DNA from: Firmicutes bacterium UBA6648
GTDB lineage: Bacteria; Bacillota; Clostridia; Peptostreptococcales; Anaerovoracaceae
Reading direction: 5' to 3'
Assembly: GCA_002455605.1 (NCBI GenBank)
Contig: DKLE01000229.1
Coordinates: 1 to 7,313 of the forward strand
DNA: 7,313 bases
The position numbers and the translations under genes were made by a program. Below, one piece after another: positions 1 through 6,485 of the stretch. The notes below the pieces were generated by a model. It saw only the letters and a list, made by a program, of their open reading frames with translations. It did not search any database and was not told the origin of the DNA. Position 1 is the stretch's first letter. Every line of letters starts with the position of its first letter.

Positions 1-14
1 CTATTATCTTCCAT
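1..14 (-). CDS. Start of a leftward gene, truncated by the window edge
   Basis: Only five codons are visible, reading M-E-D-N and then Ser or Arg, so no function can be assigned. The start is supported by a textbook Shine-Dalgarno site: on the minus strand GAAGGAGG (GGAGG at 26-22) lies 7 nt before the ATG at 14-12. The upstream region contains tandem palindromes and other signals listed separately, which suggests this is the first gene of its transcription unit. It is divergent from the MATE efflux gene at 404. Nothing in these bases tells whether it is related to its neighbours. Confidence 0.6.
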
Positions 15-51
15 GAACTTTCCTCCTTCACCTTTAAACTATCTAAATTAT

Positions 52-89
52 TAAGCTAAAGCTTATGGTTTAAGTTAGCCAAAGCTAAC
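52..89 (-). promoter_or_regulatory. Two tandem palindromes, probable operator of the leftward gene
   Basis: TAAGC-TAAA-GCTTA at 52-65 and GTTAGC-CAAA-GCTAAC at 74-89 are perfect inverted repeats with the same 4-base centre layout, sharing the core AGC(T/C)AAAGCT. Their centres are 23 bp apart, about two helical turns. They lie 38-75 bp upstream of the leftward ATG, where a repressor would cover the promoter or early transcript. The half-site GTTAGC/GCTAACC recalls the TTAGGTTAG/CTAACCTAA halves of DtxR/IdeR-type metal-regulator boxes, but the spacing between halves is different here, so that link is only a suggestion. Confidence 0.5.
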
Positions 90-99
90 CTTATGCCTT

Positions 100-121
100 A
101 AAAAAAATCTGCTGAGGCAGA
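100..121 (-). terminator. Terminator-like hairpin on the minus strand
   Basis: On the minus strand TCTGC-CTCA-GCAGA forms a 5-bp stem with a 4-base loop and is followed directly by eight T residues (108-101). This is the form of a short intrinsic terminator or attenuator. It lies upstream of the leftward gene starting at 14 and just downstream of a TATAAT box at 141-136. No leftward gene lies upstream of it for it to terminate. It may therefore act on the leader of the leftward gene or on a very short transcript. The stem is short, so a chance structure is possible. Confidence 0.4.
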
Positions 122-135
122 CTCTTATATCTTTT

Positions 136-141
136 ATTATA
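136..141 (-). promoter_or_regulatory. Possible -10 box for leftward transcription
   Basis: The minus strand reads TATAAT, a perfect -10 hexamer, preceded by TG. With a 17-bp spacer the -35 position reads GTAGAA (164-159), a poor match. A start here would place the hairpin and T-run at 121-101 within about 30 nt of the transcript 5' end. In such A+T-rich DNA a single TATAAT can occur by chance. Confidence 0.3.
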
Positions 142-227
142 CATATTTTTTTAATTGTTTCTACTCTGTACAGACAAAAATGCTCCATTTGGACGCTTGT
201 TTTCCTATGCTTAATTTTTTTATTTAC

Positions 228-256
228 TTGAAAAAAATTTTTAATTATGTAATAAT
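228..256 (+). promoter_or_regulatory. Promoter of the MATE-rhodanese transcript
   Basis: TTGAAA at 228-233 matches 5 of 6 bases of the -35 consensus. After a 17-bp spacer AATAAT at 251-256 matches 5 of 6 bases of the -10 box and is preceded by TGT, an extended -10 element. The predicted start near 263 gives an untranslated leader of about 140 nt before the ATG at 404. That leader contains the two RNA structures described next. Confidence 0.6.
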
Positions 257-279
257 AAAAAAAACAAATAAAACACTGT

Positions 280-303
280 TGTTCTTGTCGCCGGACAAGA
301 ATA
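280..303 (+). promoter_or_regulatory. Strong hairpin in the MATE leader RNA
   Basis: TTCTTGTC at 282-289 and GACAAGAA at 294-301 form a perfect 8-bp stem around a GCCG loop, extended by G281-U302 and U280-A303. It lies about 17 nt after the predicted transcript start and directly before the terminator-like structure at 310-365. It may be part of a structured sensor RNA. As a DNA palindrome it could instead be a protein operator within the early transcript. It does not match any riboswitch class I can recognise. Confidence 0.5.
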
Positions 304-309
304 CTGGTC

Positions 310-365
310 AGCATTCGAAACTCATACTGTAGGCCCTTGAAAGTATGAATATCGGGTGCTTTTTT
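310..365 (+). terminator. Attenuator (intrinsic terminator) before the MATE gene
   Basis: An outer helix pairs AGCATTCGA (310-318) with TCGGGTGCT (352-360), 9 bp including two G-U pairs. An inner helix pairs CATACT (323-328) with AGTATG (342-347) around a 13-base loop containing GGCCC. A run of six T residues (360-365) follows. This is a full intrinsic terminator lying between the promoter at 228-256 and the ATG at 404, so expression of the pump would require read-through. The loop CCC could also pair with GGG at 354-356, giving a possible alternative fold. The signal that would relieve termination is unknown. Confidence 0.6.
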
Positions 366-403
366 ATTTTCAGCATTTTTACTTATTATATTGGAGGCTT
401 TTT

Positions 404-1735
404 ATGACACACACAGCAATAAAAGGAGATTTTATAAAATACGTGAGTTTAAACGTTCTGGGCATGATTGGACTTTCCTGCTATATCCTGGCAGATACCT
501 TTTTTATTTCCAAGTCACTGGGTTCTCTGGGGCTTGCCGCCCTTAATTTTGCTATTCCCGCCTATAATATTATCAACGGAATCGGTCTCATGGCAGGTAT
601 GGGAGGCGGTGCCAAATTTACCATTTTAAAATCTCAAAATGAACCGGAGCAGGCCAACATGGTATTTACTCACAGTGTATTGCTTGGCATAGCTGGGGGA
701 ATTATCATCGCTCTGATTGGCCTGTTGTTTTCTTCGCCTATTTCCACTTTGCTTGGCGCAGATCAATCCACTTTAGCGATCACCGACATTTACCTCAAAA
801 CCATACTTTGTTTTGCTCCGTTCTTCATATTAAATAATATTTTACTGGCATATGTACGAAACGATCATAACCCTAAGCTTTCTATGATCGCTATGCTTAC
901 GGGAAGCTTTTCTAACATTATTTTAGACTATGTTTTTATCTATCCGTGCAATTTAGGAATGTTTGGTGCAGCCTTTGCCACAGGATTATCTCCTATTATC
1001 AGTCTGGCCATCTTATCCCTTCATTTCACCATGCATAAAAATCAATTCCACTTTAAGAGGAGCAGTATCATCCCTGCCTATATTTTCAGTATACTGAGTC
1101 TTGGAATCGCAGCATTTATCACGGAGCTTTCTTCGGGGGTAGTCCTTATCACCTTTAATCTGGTTATTTCACAAATCGAAGGAAATATTGGTGTCGCAGC
1201 CTATGGAATCATAGCAAATCTGGCCTTAGTGATCATAGCCATATTCACTGGAATTTCTCAAGGGGTACAGCCACTGCTCAGTAATAATTATGCATTAAGG
1301 GAGCATAATACGGTTAAGCAGCTTTTGAAATATGCTATCATCACTGCTATTACTTTTTCCGGTTTTGTTTATACGTTTTCCCTTATTCATTCGGACTTTT
1401 TAATAGGAGTATTCAATAGCGAAAGGAATGTAAGGCTTCATGATCTGGCCTCATCCGGAATTCAGCTTTATTTTACTGGATTCTTCTGCGCCGGATTCAA
1501 TATTGTTTCCACTACATTCTTCAGTGCGGTAGAAAGCCCCAAGCAATCTTTTGTTATTTCTGTGGTAAGAGGCTTCGCAGCAATCATTCCTATGGTATTT
1601 ATTTTTGCAATGCTTCTGGGAACAAAAGGGGTTTGGATATCTTTTCCAGCTGCAGAAGGAACCACAGCAATGCTTGCCCTATTATTTCTAATATGGTATC
1701 ATCAAGCTAACAAAAATAAACAAAAGGTTCTATAG
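404..1735 (+). CDS. MATE-family multidrug/toxin efflux protein (MepA-like branch)
   Basis: A 443-residue inner-membrane protein of the usual MATE length, with about 12 hydrophobic segments in two related halves. MATE proteins export drugs or metabolites in exchange for Na+ or H+. Seen here: an early Asp in ILADTFF (D31), a GMGGG motif (65-69) typical of the MepA branch, RNDHNP followed by an NIILDYVFI segment (152-179), and GISQGVQP at 283-290 in the second half. The ATG at 404 is chosen because GGAGG (393-397) lies 6 nt before it. The reading frame continues upstream to a GTG at 356, but those 16 codons lack a ribosome site and overlap the attenuator. It is probably co-transcribed with the rhodanese gene 10 bp downstream. 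The substrate cannot be deduced. Confidence 0.92.
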   Translation: MTHTAIKGDFIKYVSLNVLGMIGLSCYILADTFFISKSLGSLGLAALNFAIPAYNIINGIGLMAGMGGGAKFTILKSQNEPEQANMVFTHSVLLGIAGGIIIALIGLLFSSPISTLLGADQSTLAITDIYLKTILCFAPFFILNNILLAYVRNDHNPKLSMIAMLTGSFSNIILDYVFIYPCNLGMFGAAFATGLSPIISLAILSLHFTMHKNQFHFKRSSIIPAYIFSILSLGIAAFITELSSGVVLITFNLVISQIEGNIGVAAYGIIANLALVIIAIFTGISQGVQPLLSNNYALREHNTVKQLLKYAIITAITFSGFVYTFSLIHSDFLIGVFNSERNVRLHDLASSGIQLYFTGFFCAGFNIVSTTFFSAVESPKQSFVISVVRGFAAIIPMVFIFAMLLGTKGVWISFPAAEGTTAMLALLFLIWYHQANKNKQKVL

Positions 1736-1745
1736 GAGTGTTCAC

Positions 1746-2216
1746 ATGTCCATAAAAAAATTGGCAGCAGTTATTGTATTGATTATAATCTCCGCATTAA
1801 ATGCCGGCTGCAAAAACGATAATGAGGTATTAGAAAATATGGAATTTAAAGAAACCTGCGGTAACGAATATCAGGCAGCTTCTACTGGTAAAACGGAAGA
1901 AACAAAAGGATACTCTACCATAAGCGCTGAGGACGCTAAAACTATCATGGATGAAAATCCTCATGCAATCATTTTAGATGTTCGAACAAAAGAGGAGTAT
2001 GATAAAAAGCATATTCCCGATTCAATACTAATCCCCAACGAAAATATCAGTGAAGACACGGTCTCAGAACTGGACCTTCCTTCTGATTCTGTTATACTGA
2101 TTTATTGCAGAAGCGGTAACCGAAGTAAACAGGCGGCATCCAAGCTTGCAGAATTAGGCTATTCCAATATCTTTGATTTTGGCGGAATAAAGGACTGGCC
2201 TTATGAAACAGAATAA
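1746..2216 (+). CDS. Exported rhodanese-domain protein, probable lipoprotein
   Basis: A 156-residue protein with an N-terminal signal (two Lys then a hydrophobic stretch, about residues 4-20), a polar linker to about residue 55, and one rhodanese domain (about 56-154). The domain shows LDVRT (77-81), the active-site loop C121-R-S-G-N-R-S and the closing GGIKDW motif (146-151). Single-domain rhodaneses carry sulfur or act as redox/persulfide proteins; the substrate is unknown here. The signal ends in LNAGC, so Cys22 is probably lipidated and the domain lies outside the cytoplasm. The Asn at position -3 departs from the usual lipobox, so a cleaved or retained membrane anchor is also possible. 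AGGAG, overlapping the upstream stop codon, lies 7 nt before the ATG. A functional link to the MATE pump is suggested only by adjacency. Confidence 0.85.
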   Translation: MSIKKLAAVIVLIIISALNAGCKNDNEVLENMEFKETCGNEYQAASTGKTEETKGYSTISAEDAKTIMDENPHAIILDVRTKEEYDKKHIPDSILIPNENISEDTVSELDLPSDSVILIYCRSGNRSKQAASKLAELGYSNIFDFGGIKDWPYETE

Positions 2217-2226
2217 ACAAAAAATG

Positions 2227-2259
2227 AAAAGAAGCCTATTCTTGTAAAAGGCTTCTTTT
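2227..2259. terminator. Bidirectional terminator between converging operons
   Basis: AAAAGAAGCCT (2227-2237) pairs perfectly with AGGCTTCTTTT (2249-2259), 11 bp with an 11-base loop. A and T runs at the stem ends make it work on both strands: rightward for the rhodanese gene ending at 2216, and leftward for dltX ending at 2270, where the minus strand continues into CATTTTTTG. Confidence 0.85.
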
Positions 2260-2269
2260 GTAATCCTTA

Positions 2270-2431
2270 TTAAAACTGAGAATATACATAAATCGGTGCT
2301 GTGGACAAATTGGCATTGATTAAATATAAATAGATTATCATCATTAATGCATAAAATCCCACCGTCCAAATAATGGATTTACATTTCTGATTGCTTTTCA
2401 GTTTCGTTATAAAAGTTGTAAAGTATTTCAT
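2270..2431 (-). CDS. dltX: DltX, small membrane protein of the D-alanylation system
   Basis: A 53-codon gene in the +1 frame relative to dltD, overlapping its last 53 bases. The product has a short basic N-terminus (K5-K18 region), one transmembrane segment (about 19-40, rich in Ile, Leu, Tyr, Met) and the C-terminus APIYVYSQF. DltX proteins are about 45-55 residues with one membrane helix and a C-terminal motif of the form FxYxxF; here YVYSQF fits, with Tyr50 as the key Tyr. In characterised dlt systems this Tyr is reported to relay D-alanine between DltB and DltD. The ATG at 2431 is chosen because it gives the family length, but its ribosome site is weak (AAGGA 13 nt before), so translation may be coupled to dltD. 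Most firmicute dlt operons carry dltX before dltA; here it is last. Confidence 0.85.
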   Translation of the reverse strand: MKYFTTFITKLKSNQKCKSIIWTVGFYALMMIIYLYLINANLSTAPIYVYSQF

Positions 2432-3566
2432 TCACTGCAACCCATCCTTTCCCTCCAAGATGTACACCGTCTTCAAAAAAATATTTGGTAAATTCCTCAT
2501 GGGATAAATCCGCCAGCTGTACTCCATATTCTTTTGTTATCATTCGTATATTTTCATAGTATTGTTCCCTTGTCTCCGCCGGAAATCCTGCATGCTCATA
2601 CCAGTAGCCATTAACCGGAAGTGCCACAATAAGAGGTTCTATGTTTAACTCCTTGCAGATATCTAAAAAACATTTGAAATCCTCATATTCCGGTGAATCC
2701 GAATAACAATTTTTCACTTGTTTGGCTCTTTCAGGCGGAAGACCATCGTATTTGTATTTAACCTTCATAAAGCCTTTCGGTGCCATATAAAACGGGTTAT
2801 CATTGTGCTGTTCTCCCTGTCGTTCCGCTTTCAGCCAATAGGCTTTCCAATCAATATCTCTGTCTGTATTCTCTTTATTCTGATTGGATTTTATATTTGC
2901 CATTTTAGCCTGCAGGATAACCCCCTGTCTGCTCTTTTCATCTAGAAAATCGGTATATACCTTGTAGTTCCATTCATCCATCAAAGTGGAATCTTTCTTC
3001 ATCAATACCCGTTCATAAAGCTCTACCCTCTTCAGCGTTGATTTATCCACACCAAGAAGTGCATTGGATCTTTTCATCATATATTCTTTTCTCTCCGGTG
3101 ACAGCTTCTGATTTCTCAGCATTTCAATATAGCTGCTTTCAGAAAACCGGGAGGCAAAAGCTGTATCTACCACACCCTGCTTTTTGAACCAAGTAGGAGA
3201 CAGCAAAAGTACTACTTTTTTAGAAGGAATGGTTTCTCCAATGGATGCCAGTGTAATGGCATGCTCTAAGCTTTGGTAATAGCCTGCGCCAATCAGCATG
3301 GGATTAAAATTAAAATCTTTAAACATTGCTTTTGGATGATAAATCGTCCTCTGCCCATGCTGAAATTCAGAAGATCCGAATACAACCACCGTGTGTTCGT
3401 TTAAATTTGCTTTTATTGCCTCGGGAGAATTGAACTTTGCCTTATTGGACCAGGTGCTGAATTCATTGTTGTCTAATCCGATTGCCTGAATACTGTAAAA
3501 ATGTAACCCATATACCGTAAAGCAGAACAATATCAATGCGACGATAAATGCCTTTGCTTTTCTCAC
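2379..3566 (-). CDS. dltD: DltD, extracellular D-alanyl transfer protein
   Basis: A 395-residue single-pass membrane protein of normal DltD length. An N-terminal anchor (about 6-25) is followed by an outward-facing SGNH-like esterase domain. Seen: VVVFGSSEF with the nucleophile Ser in GSSE (64-67), LLLSPTWF (120-127), LPVNGYWY (316-323) and DGVHLGGKGW (366-375), which supplies the catalytic Asp366 and His369. In the dlt pathway DltD completes transfer of D-alanine to lipoteichoic acid. The start is a GTG, 6 bp after the dltC stop, with AAGGGGA 10 nt before it; no better in-frame start is near. Its 3' end overlaps dltX. All expected active-site residues are present, so the gene appears intact. 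Confidence 0.94.
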   Translation of the reverse strand: MRKAKAFIVALILFCFTVYGLHFYSIQAIGLDNNEFSTWSNKAKFNSPEAIKANLNEHTVVVFGSSEFQHGQRTIYHPKAMFKDFNFNPMLIGAGYYQSLEHAITLASIGETIPSKKVVLLLSPTWFKKQGVVDTAFASRFSESSYIEMLRNQKLSPERKEYMMKRSNALLGVDKSTLKRVELYERVLMKKDSTLMDEWNYKVYTDFLDEKSRQGVILQAKMANIKSNQNKENTDRDIDWKAYWLKAERQGEQHNDNPFYMAPKGFMKVKYKYDGLPPERAKQVKNCYSDSPEYEDFKCFLDICKELNIEPLIVALPVNGYWYEHAGFPAETREQYYENIRMITKEYGVQLADLSHEEFTKYFFEDGVHLGGKGWVAVNEILYNFYNETEKQSEM

Positions 3567-3572
3567 TTTTTT

Positions 3573-3803
3573 CTATCCCCTTGACTCTATTACTTCCATG
3601 ATTTTTGCCGGAGTATTTAAGTCCTCTCTCTGAAATTCTGACGGTGACAATACAATTCCAAAATCCTCTTCTACTAATGCTAACAGCTCTGCGAACCCCA
3701 ACGAATCAAGCAAATCGGTTTTTAACAAATCAATATCCGTATTTTCCCGTACGATATCATCTTCACAAATTTCTGCTAACATATCTAAAATTTTTTCTCT
3801 CAT
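3573..3803 (-). CDS. dltC: DltC, D-alanyl carrier protein
   Basis: A 76-residue acyl-carrier-type protein, the usual DltC size. The phosphopantetheine attachment site is Ser34 in LLDSLGFAELL. The DltC-like second half is also clear: EEDFGIVLSPSEFQRED, then NTPAKIMEVIE. In the cytoplasm DltA loads D-alanine on the phosphopantetheine thiol, and the carrier then docks on DltB at the membrane. The ATG lies one base after the dltB stop (TGA-A-ATG), with AGGGGGA 8 nt before it, so translation is probably coupled. The phosphopantetheinyl transferase is not in this window. Confidence 0.95.
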   Translation of the reverse strand: MREKILDMLAEICEDDIVRENTDIDLLKTDLLDSLGFAELLALVEEDFGIVLSPSEFQREDLNTPAKIMEVIESRG

Positions 3804-3804
3804 T

Positions 3805-4968
3805 TCAATATCCCCCTAAATTTAAAAGCTCTGTAAATTTTCCTGAAAAAACTAAGAATCCAAACATCACAAGCTGCAGCGTGATAAACCACGATAAAAG
3901 CTGGTATGTCTTTTTGTCTTTATATTTTTTGTATAGCTGAGACTTCTTTTGATATATTTCTGTAAGTGCCAGCAGGATGCCGTGATACAATCCATATAAC
4001 ACATAGGATAACGTAAGTCCGTGCCACATGCCCATAATCAGCATATTGACCATAAATCCCATGGAAGCTCTCTGCAGTCTTGTGTTAAACCACTTTTTCT
4101 TCACGCATTTCATAATAAAACGTGAAAATATAAAATCCCTGAACCAATAGGACAGGCTGATATGCCAACGTTCCCAGAAGTCTCTCATATCCTTCGCTAT
4201 AAAAGGCTTTCTGAAATTATCCGGAGTCTTTATCCCCAAAACATAGCTGGTGCCCACAGCCATCAAACTATAGCCGGCAAAATCAAAGAATAAGTAGAAG
4301 CCATACATATATGCGTACCCGATGACGCAGTACCATTGTCCTCCATCAAAAAATTCCATGACCTTATAAAATTGCACCGCCAAAATTAATTTATATACAA
4401 TCCCCAGCAGGATTTTGAACACTCCTGTTCCGGCTAAGTTCAAATATTCATCTCGTTCATAGGTTGTTATCCAATCTTCATGAAACCTTCTGCTCCTGTC
4501 TATGGGTCCACAGCTCAAGGCAGGAAAGAATAATATAAATCCTGCATACTCCCCAAAGGGAACCTCTGTAATAACCCCATCATAGATTTCAATTATCATT
4601 TGCACCGTTCTGAACGTCAGATATGAAATCCCCAAAATTCCAAAGAGATTCTCATTAAAAAGCGGTGCCGATTTATTTAAAATCAGAGGCAGGATGCTCA
4701 AAAATACAGCAATATAATATAGCTTTTGATCCCGTCCATATTTTTTTCTGATGGATAAATAACCTTGTACAAGAATGGCTTCTGCTATAAAGAATCCGAA
4801 AAAACTATATAGCTGACTGACATTTCCGGATAAAGTTAATAAAATAAATACAAGGGAAATAAACAAATTATAATTCCTTAAAGGCTTCTGCAGGATCCCA
4901 AGAATAATTGCCGGAATAAGGGCGACTGTCAAGCATACATAAAATAAATAACCCTCATATAAAATCAC
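3805..4968 (-). CDS. dltB: DltB, membrane-bound O-acyltransferase for D-alanine export
   Basis: A 387-residue polytopic protein of the MBOAT family with about 11 hydrophobic segments. Family motifs in order: GPIDR (154-158), DFAGYS (229-234), FWERWHISLSYWFRD (264-278) with conserved His269, and MGMWHGLT (312-319) with the invariant catalytic His316. DltB takes D-alanine from DltC on the inside and passes it to the outside. The start is a GTG whose GTGA overlaps the dltA stop by 4 bases, with AGGGGGA 9 nt before it, so the two are translationally coupled. The stop precedes the dltC ATG by one base. Length and motifs are complete. Confidence 0.95.
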   Translation of the reverse strand: MILYEGYLFYVCLTVALIPAIILGILQKPLRNYNLFISLVFILLTLSGNVSQLYSFFGFFIAEAILVQGYLSIRKKYGRDQKLYYIAVFLSILPLILNKSAPLFNENLFGILGISYLTFRTVQMIIEIYDGVITEVPFGEYAGFILFFPALSCGPIDRSRRFHEDWITTYERDEYLNLAGTGVFKILLGIVYKLILAVQFYKVMEFFDGGQWYCVIGYAYMYGFYLFFDFAGYSLMAVGTSYVLGIKTPDNFRKPFIAKDMRDFWERWHISLSYWFRDFIFSRFIMKCVKKKWFNTRLQRASMGFMVNMLIMGMWHGLTLSYVLYGLYHGILLALTEIYQKKSQLYKKYKDKKTYQLLSWFITLQLVMFGFLVFSGKFTELLNLGGY

Positions 4969-6485
4969 TTCTGCAATCCCCCTAAAAGCTTTCTGTCTAT
5001 TTTACCATTGTTGTTTATAGGGAATTCATCTAAAAATATAAACTTTTTTGGTATCATGTAATCCGGAAGAAATTCTTTCAGCTGTTTTTTTAAAATTAAA
5101 GCCGTATCAAAAGGTTCTGCCACTTGTCCCTTATATACGATGTACGCCGTCAGACTCTTGGCTTTTCCATCTTTAATATTCGGTATTACCACTGCCCGTT
5201 CAATCTCCTTTAATTTTAGCAGATTGTTTTCAACATCTTCGATTTCAATTCGATAGCCATGCAGCTTTATCTGGAGATCGATTCTGCCGCAATAATACAA
5301 CATGCCATTCCTCAGATATCCCTCATCTCCTGTCCGATATCCTCTGAGGGTTTTATTTCCTTCCTTCTCATAGAAAAAGGCTTTCTTGTCCAGCTCAGGT
5401 GCTTTATAATATCCGCTGCTCACCGTATTTCCCAGAATAAGAATTTCGCCCTTTTGTCCCTTCGGTACCGGATAGCCATCTTTGTCTCTGATTTCTATCC
5501 GTGTTCCCGGTTTTGGCCTTCCCACCGGCAAATTGTTCTCTTCCTTGCATAGATTTTCTTCAATAATGACACTGGTAACCGCTACCGTTGATTCTGTCGG
5601 CCCATAAGTATTTACTACACAGGCAGCAGGGAACCGTTCTCTCAGCTTTAGCACCGTTTCTTTGGTGAGTGTCTCACCGCAAAATAAGAAAGTTTTCAGC
5701 TGAGGCATCAGCTGTTCATTGAATTGTTTATCTGTCAGACATATTTCCGCAAAGGAAGGGGTAGATACCCATATATCCCCATTGGACTTCTCCAGTGATT
5801 CCATCAGGCTCCGATAGTCACTTTGCACAGCTTTACTTAGAGTCCACAGGGTACCTCCGCTGGCAAGACAAGTATACAAGTCCATAACAGACAAATCAAA
5901 AGAAAAAGGAGCCTGATTCAGAAAACATTTCCCCCTTTTTTCCTCTTTCGTACTGCCAAGCTCCATGGACCACTCTAAATAATTGTTTAAACTATTAGCT
6001 GTGATTTGAACTCCTTTGGGCTCTCCTGTACTGCCTGAGGTAAAAATAATATAAAAGACCTCTTCATCTTTTACCCATTTATCCGGTGAGATGTTTTTTG
6101 TCTGCAGCTGAATGATTTTTTTAATGCCGTCCAAATTAATAATCCGGTGTAATCCCCCGTTTAAATTTTCCGTGGCCAATACTGCTGATGGCTCCATTTT
6201 ATCCAATATAAGCCGAATACGATAGTCCGGCACAGAAACATCTATGGGGCAATAAGCCCTCCCCGATTTCACACATGCCAGCATGCAAATAAGCATGTAT
6301 ACCGATTTATGACCATATACTGCTATGGGAGCTTTATTCTCCCCGCAGGTTTGATCTAAATAGGACGCCAGATAATCGGAAAATAATTCTAATTCCTGAT
6401 AAGTAATCTCTTCTTGATCCGATATCATCGCTTTTGCAAATGGCTGTACACATGCATAATATTTTATTTTTTCCAGTATGTTCAT
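4965..6485 (-). CDS. dltA: DltA, D-alanine--D-alanyl carrier protein ligase
   Basis: A 506-residue cytoplasmic adenylation enzyme that uses ATP to activate D-alanine and load it on DltC. The ANL-superfamily motifs are all present: FTSGSTGEPKG (148-158), NTYGPTEST (292-300), YRTGDEG (383-389), GRIDLQIKLHGYRIE (400-414) and the C-terminal NGKIDRK (493-499) with the catalytic Lys. It is DltA rather than a general peptide-synthetase domain: it has FSFDLSVMDLY (194-204) and FLFCGE, whose Cys269 corresponds to the Cys linked to D- versus L-alanine selection in Bacillus DltA. AGGGGGC ends 5 nt before the ATG. It is the first gene of the operon, behind its own promoter region. Confidence 0.96.
   Translation of the reverse strand: MNILEKIKYYACVQPFAKAMISDQEEITYQELELFSDYLASYLDQTCGENKAPIAVYGHKSVYMLICMLACVKSGRAYCPIDVSVPDYRIRLILDKMEPSAVLATENLNGGLHRIINLDGIKKIIQLQTKNISPDKWVKDEEVFYIIFTSGSTGEPKGVQITANSLNNYLEWSMELGSTKEEKRGKCFLNQAPFSFDLSVMDLYTCLASGGTLWTLSKAVQSDYRSLMESLEKSNGDIWVSTPSFAEICLTDKQFNEQLMPQLKTFLFCGETLTKETVLKLRERFPAACVVNTYGPTESTVAVTSVIIEENLCKEENNLPVGRPKPGTRIEIRDKDGYPVPKGQKGEILILGNTVSSGYYKAPELDKKAFFYEKEGNKTLRGYRTGDEGYLRNGMLYYCGRIDLQIKLHGYRIEIEDVENNLLKLKEIERAVVIPNIKDGKAKSLTAYIVYKGQVAEPFDTALILKKQLKEFLPDYMIPKKFIFLDEFPINNNGKIDRKLLGGLQK

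Noticed and set aside
75..314. 79-codon leftward open frame in the intergenic region
   Set aside because: It covers the MATE promoter and leader structures, has a composition dictated by A+T-rich DNA, and shows no recognisable domain or ribosome site.
263..365. Known riboswitch (purine, guanidine, preQ1 or Mn2+ class) before the MATE gene
   Set aside because: A few short strings recall guanidine-III elements, but the conserved cores and arrangement are not present; left as an unidentified leader.
356..403. GTG at 356 as an earlier start of the MATE protein
   Set aside because: No ribosome site, it lies inside the attenuator stem, and the added residues are not MATE-like; the ATG at 404 has GGAGG at the right distance.
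1468..1665. 65-codon open frame opposite the MATE gene
   Set aside because: Antisense shadow of a well-supported coding region, with no domain or ribosome site.
2154..2369. 71-codon leftward open frame beyond dltD
   Set aside because: It runs through the bidirectional terminator and the rhodanese 3' end and shows no family features; dltX in another frame explains this stretch better.
2718..2945. 75-codon rightward open frame within dltD
   Set aside because: Antisense shadow of the DltD coding sequence.
3605..3940. 111-codon rightward open frame across dltC and dltB
   Set aside because: Antisense shadow spanning two intact genes with clear motifs.
5259..5552. 97-codon rightward open frame within dltA
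   Set aside because: Antisense shadow of the conserved C-terminal part of DltA.
4965..6485. Non-ribosomal peptide synthetase adenylation domain with a free-standing carrier
   Set aside because: DltA-specific motifs, the MBOAT and DltD partners, and the operon order identify the D-alanylation pathway.
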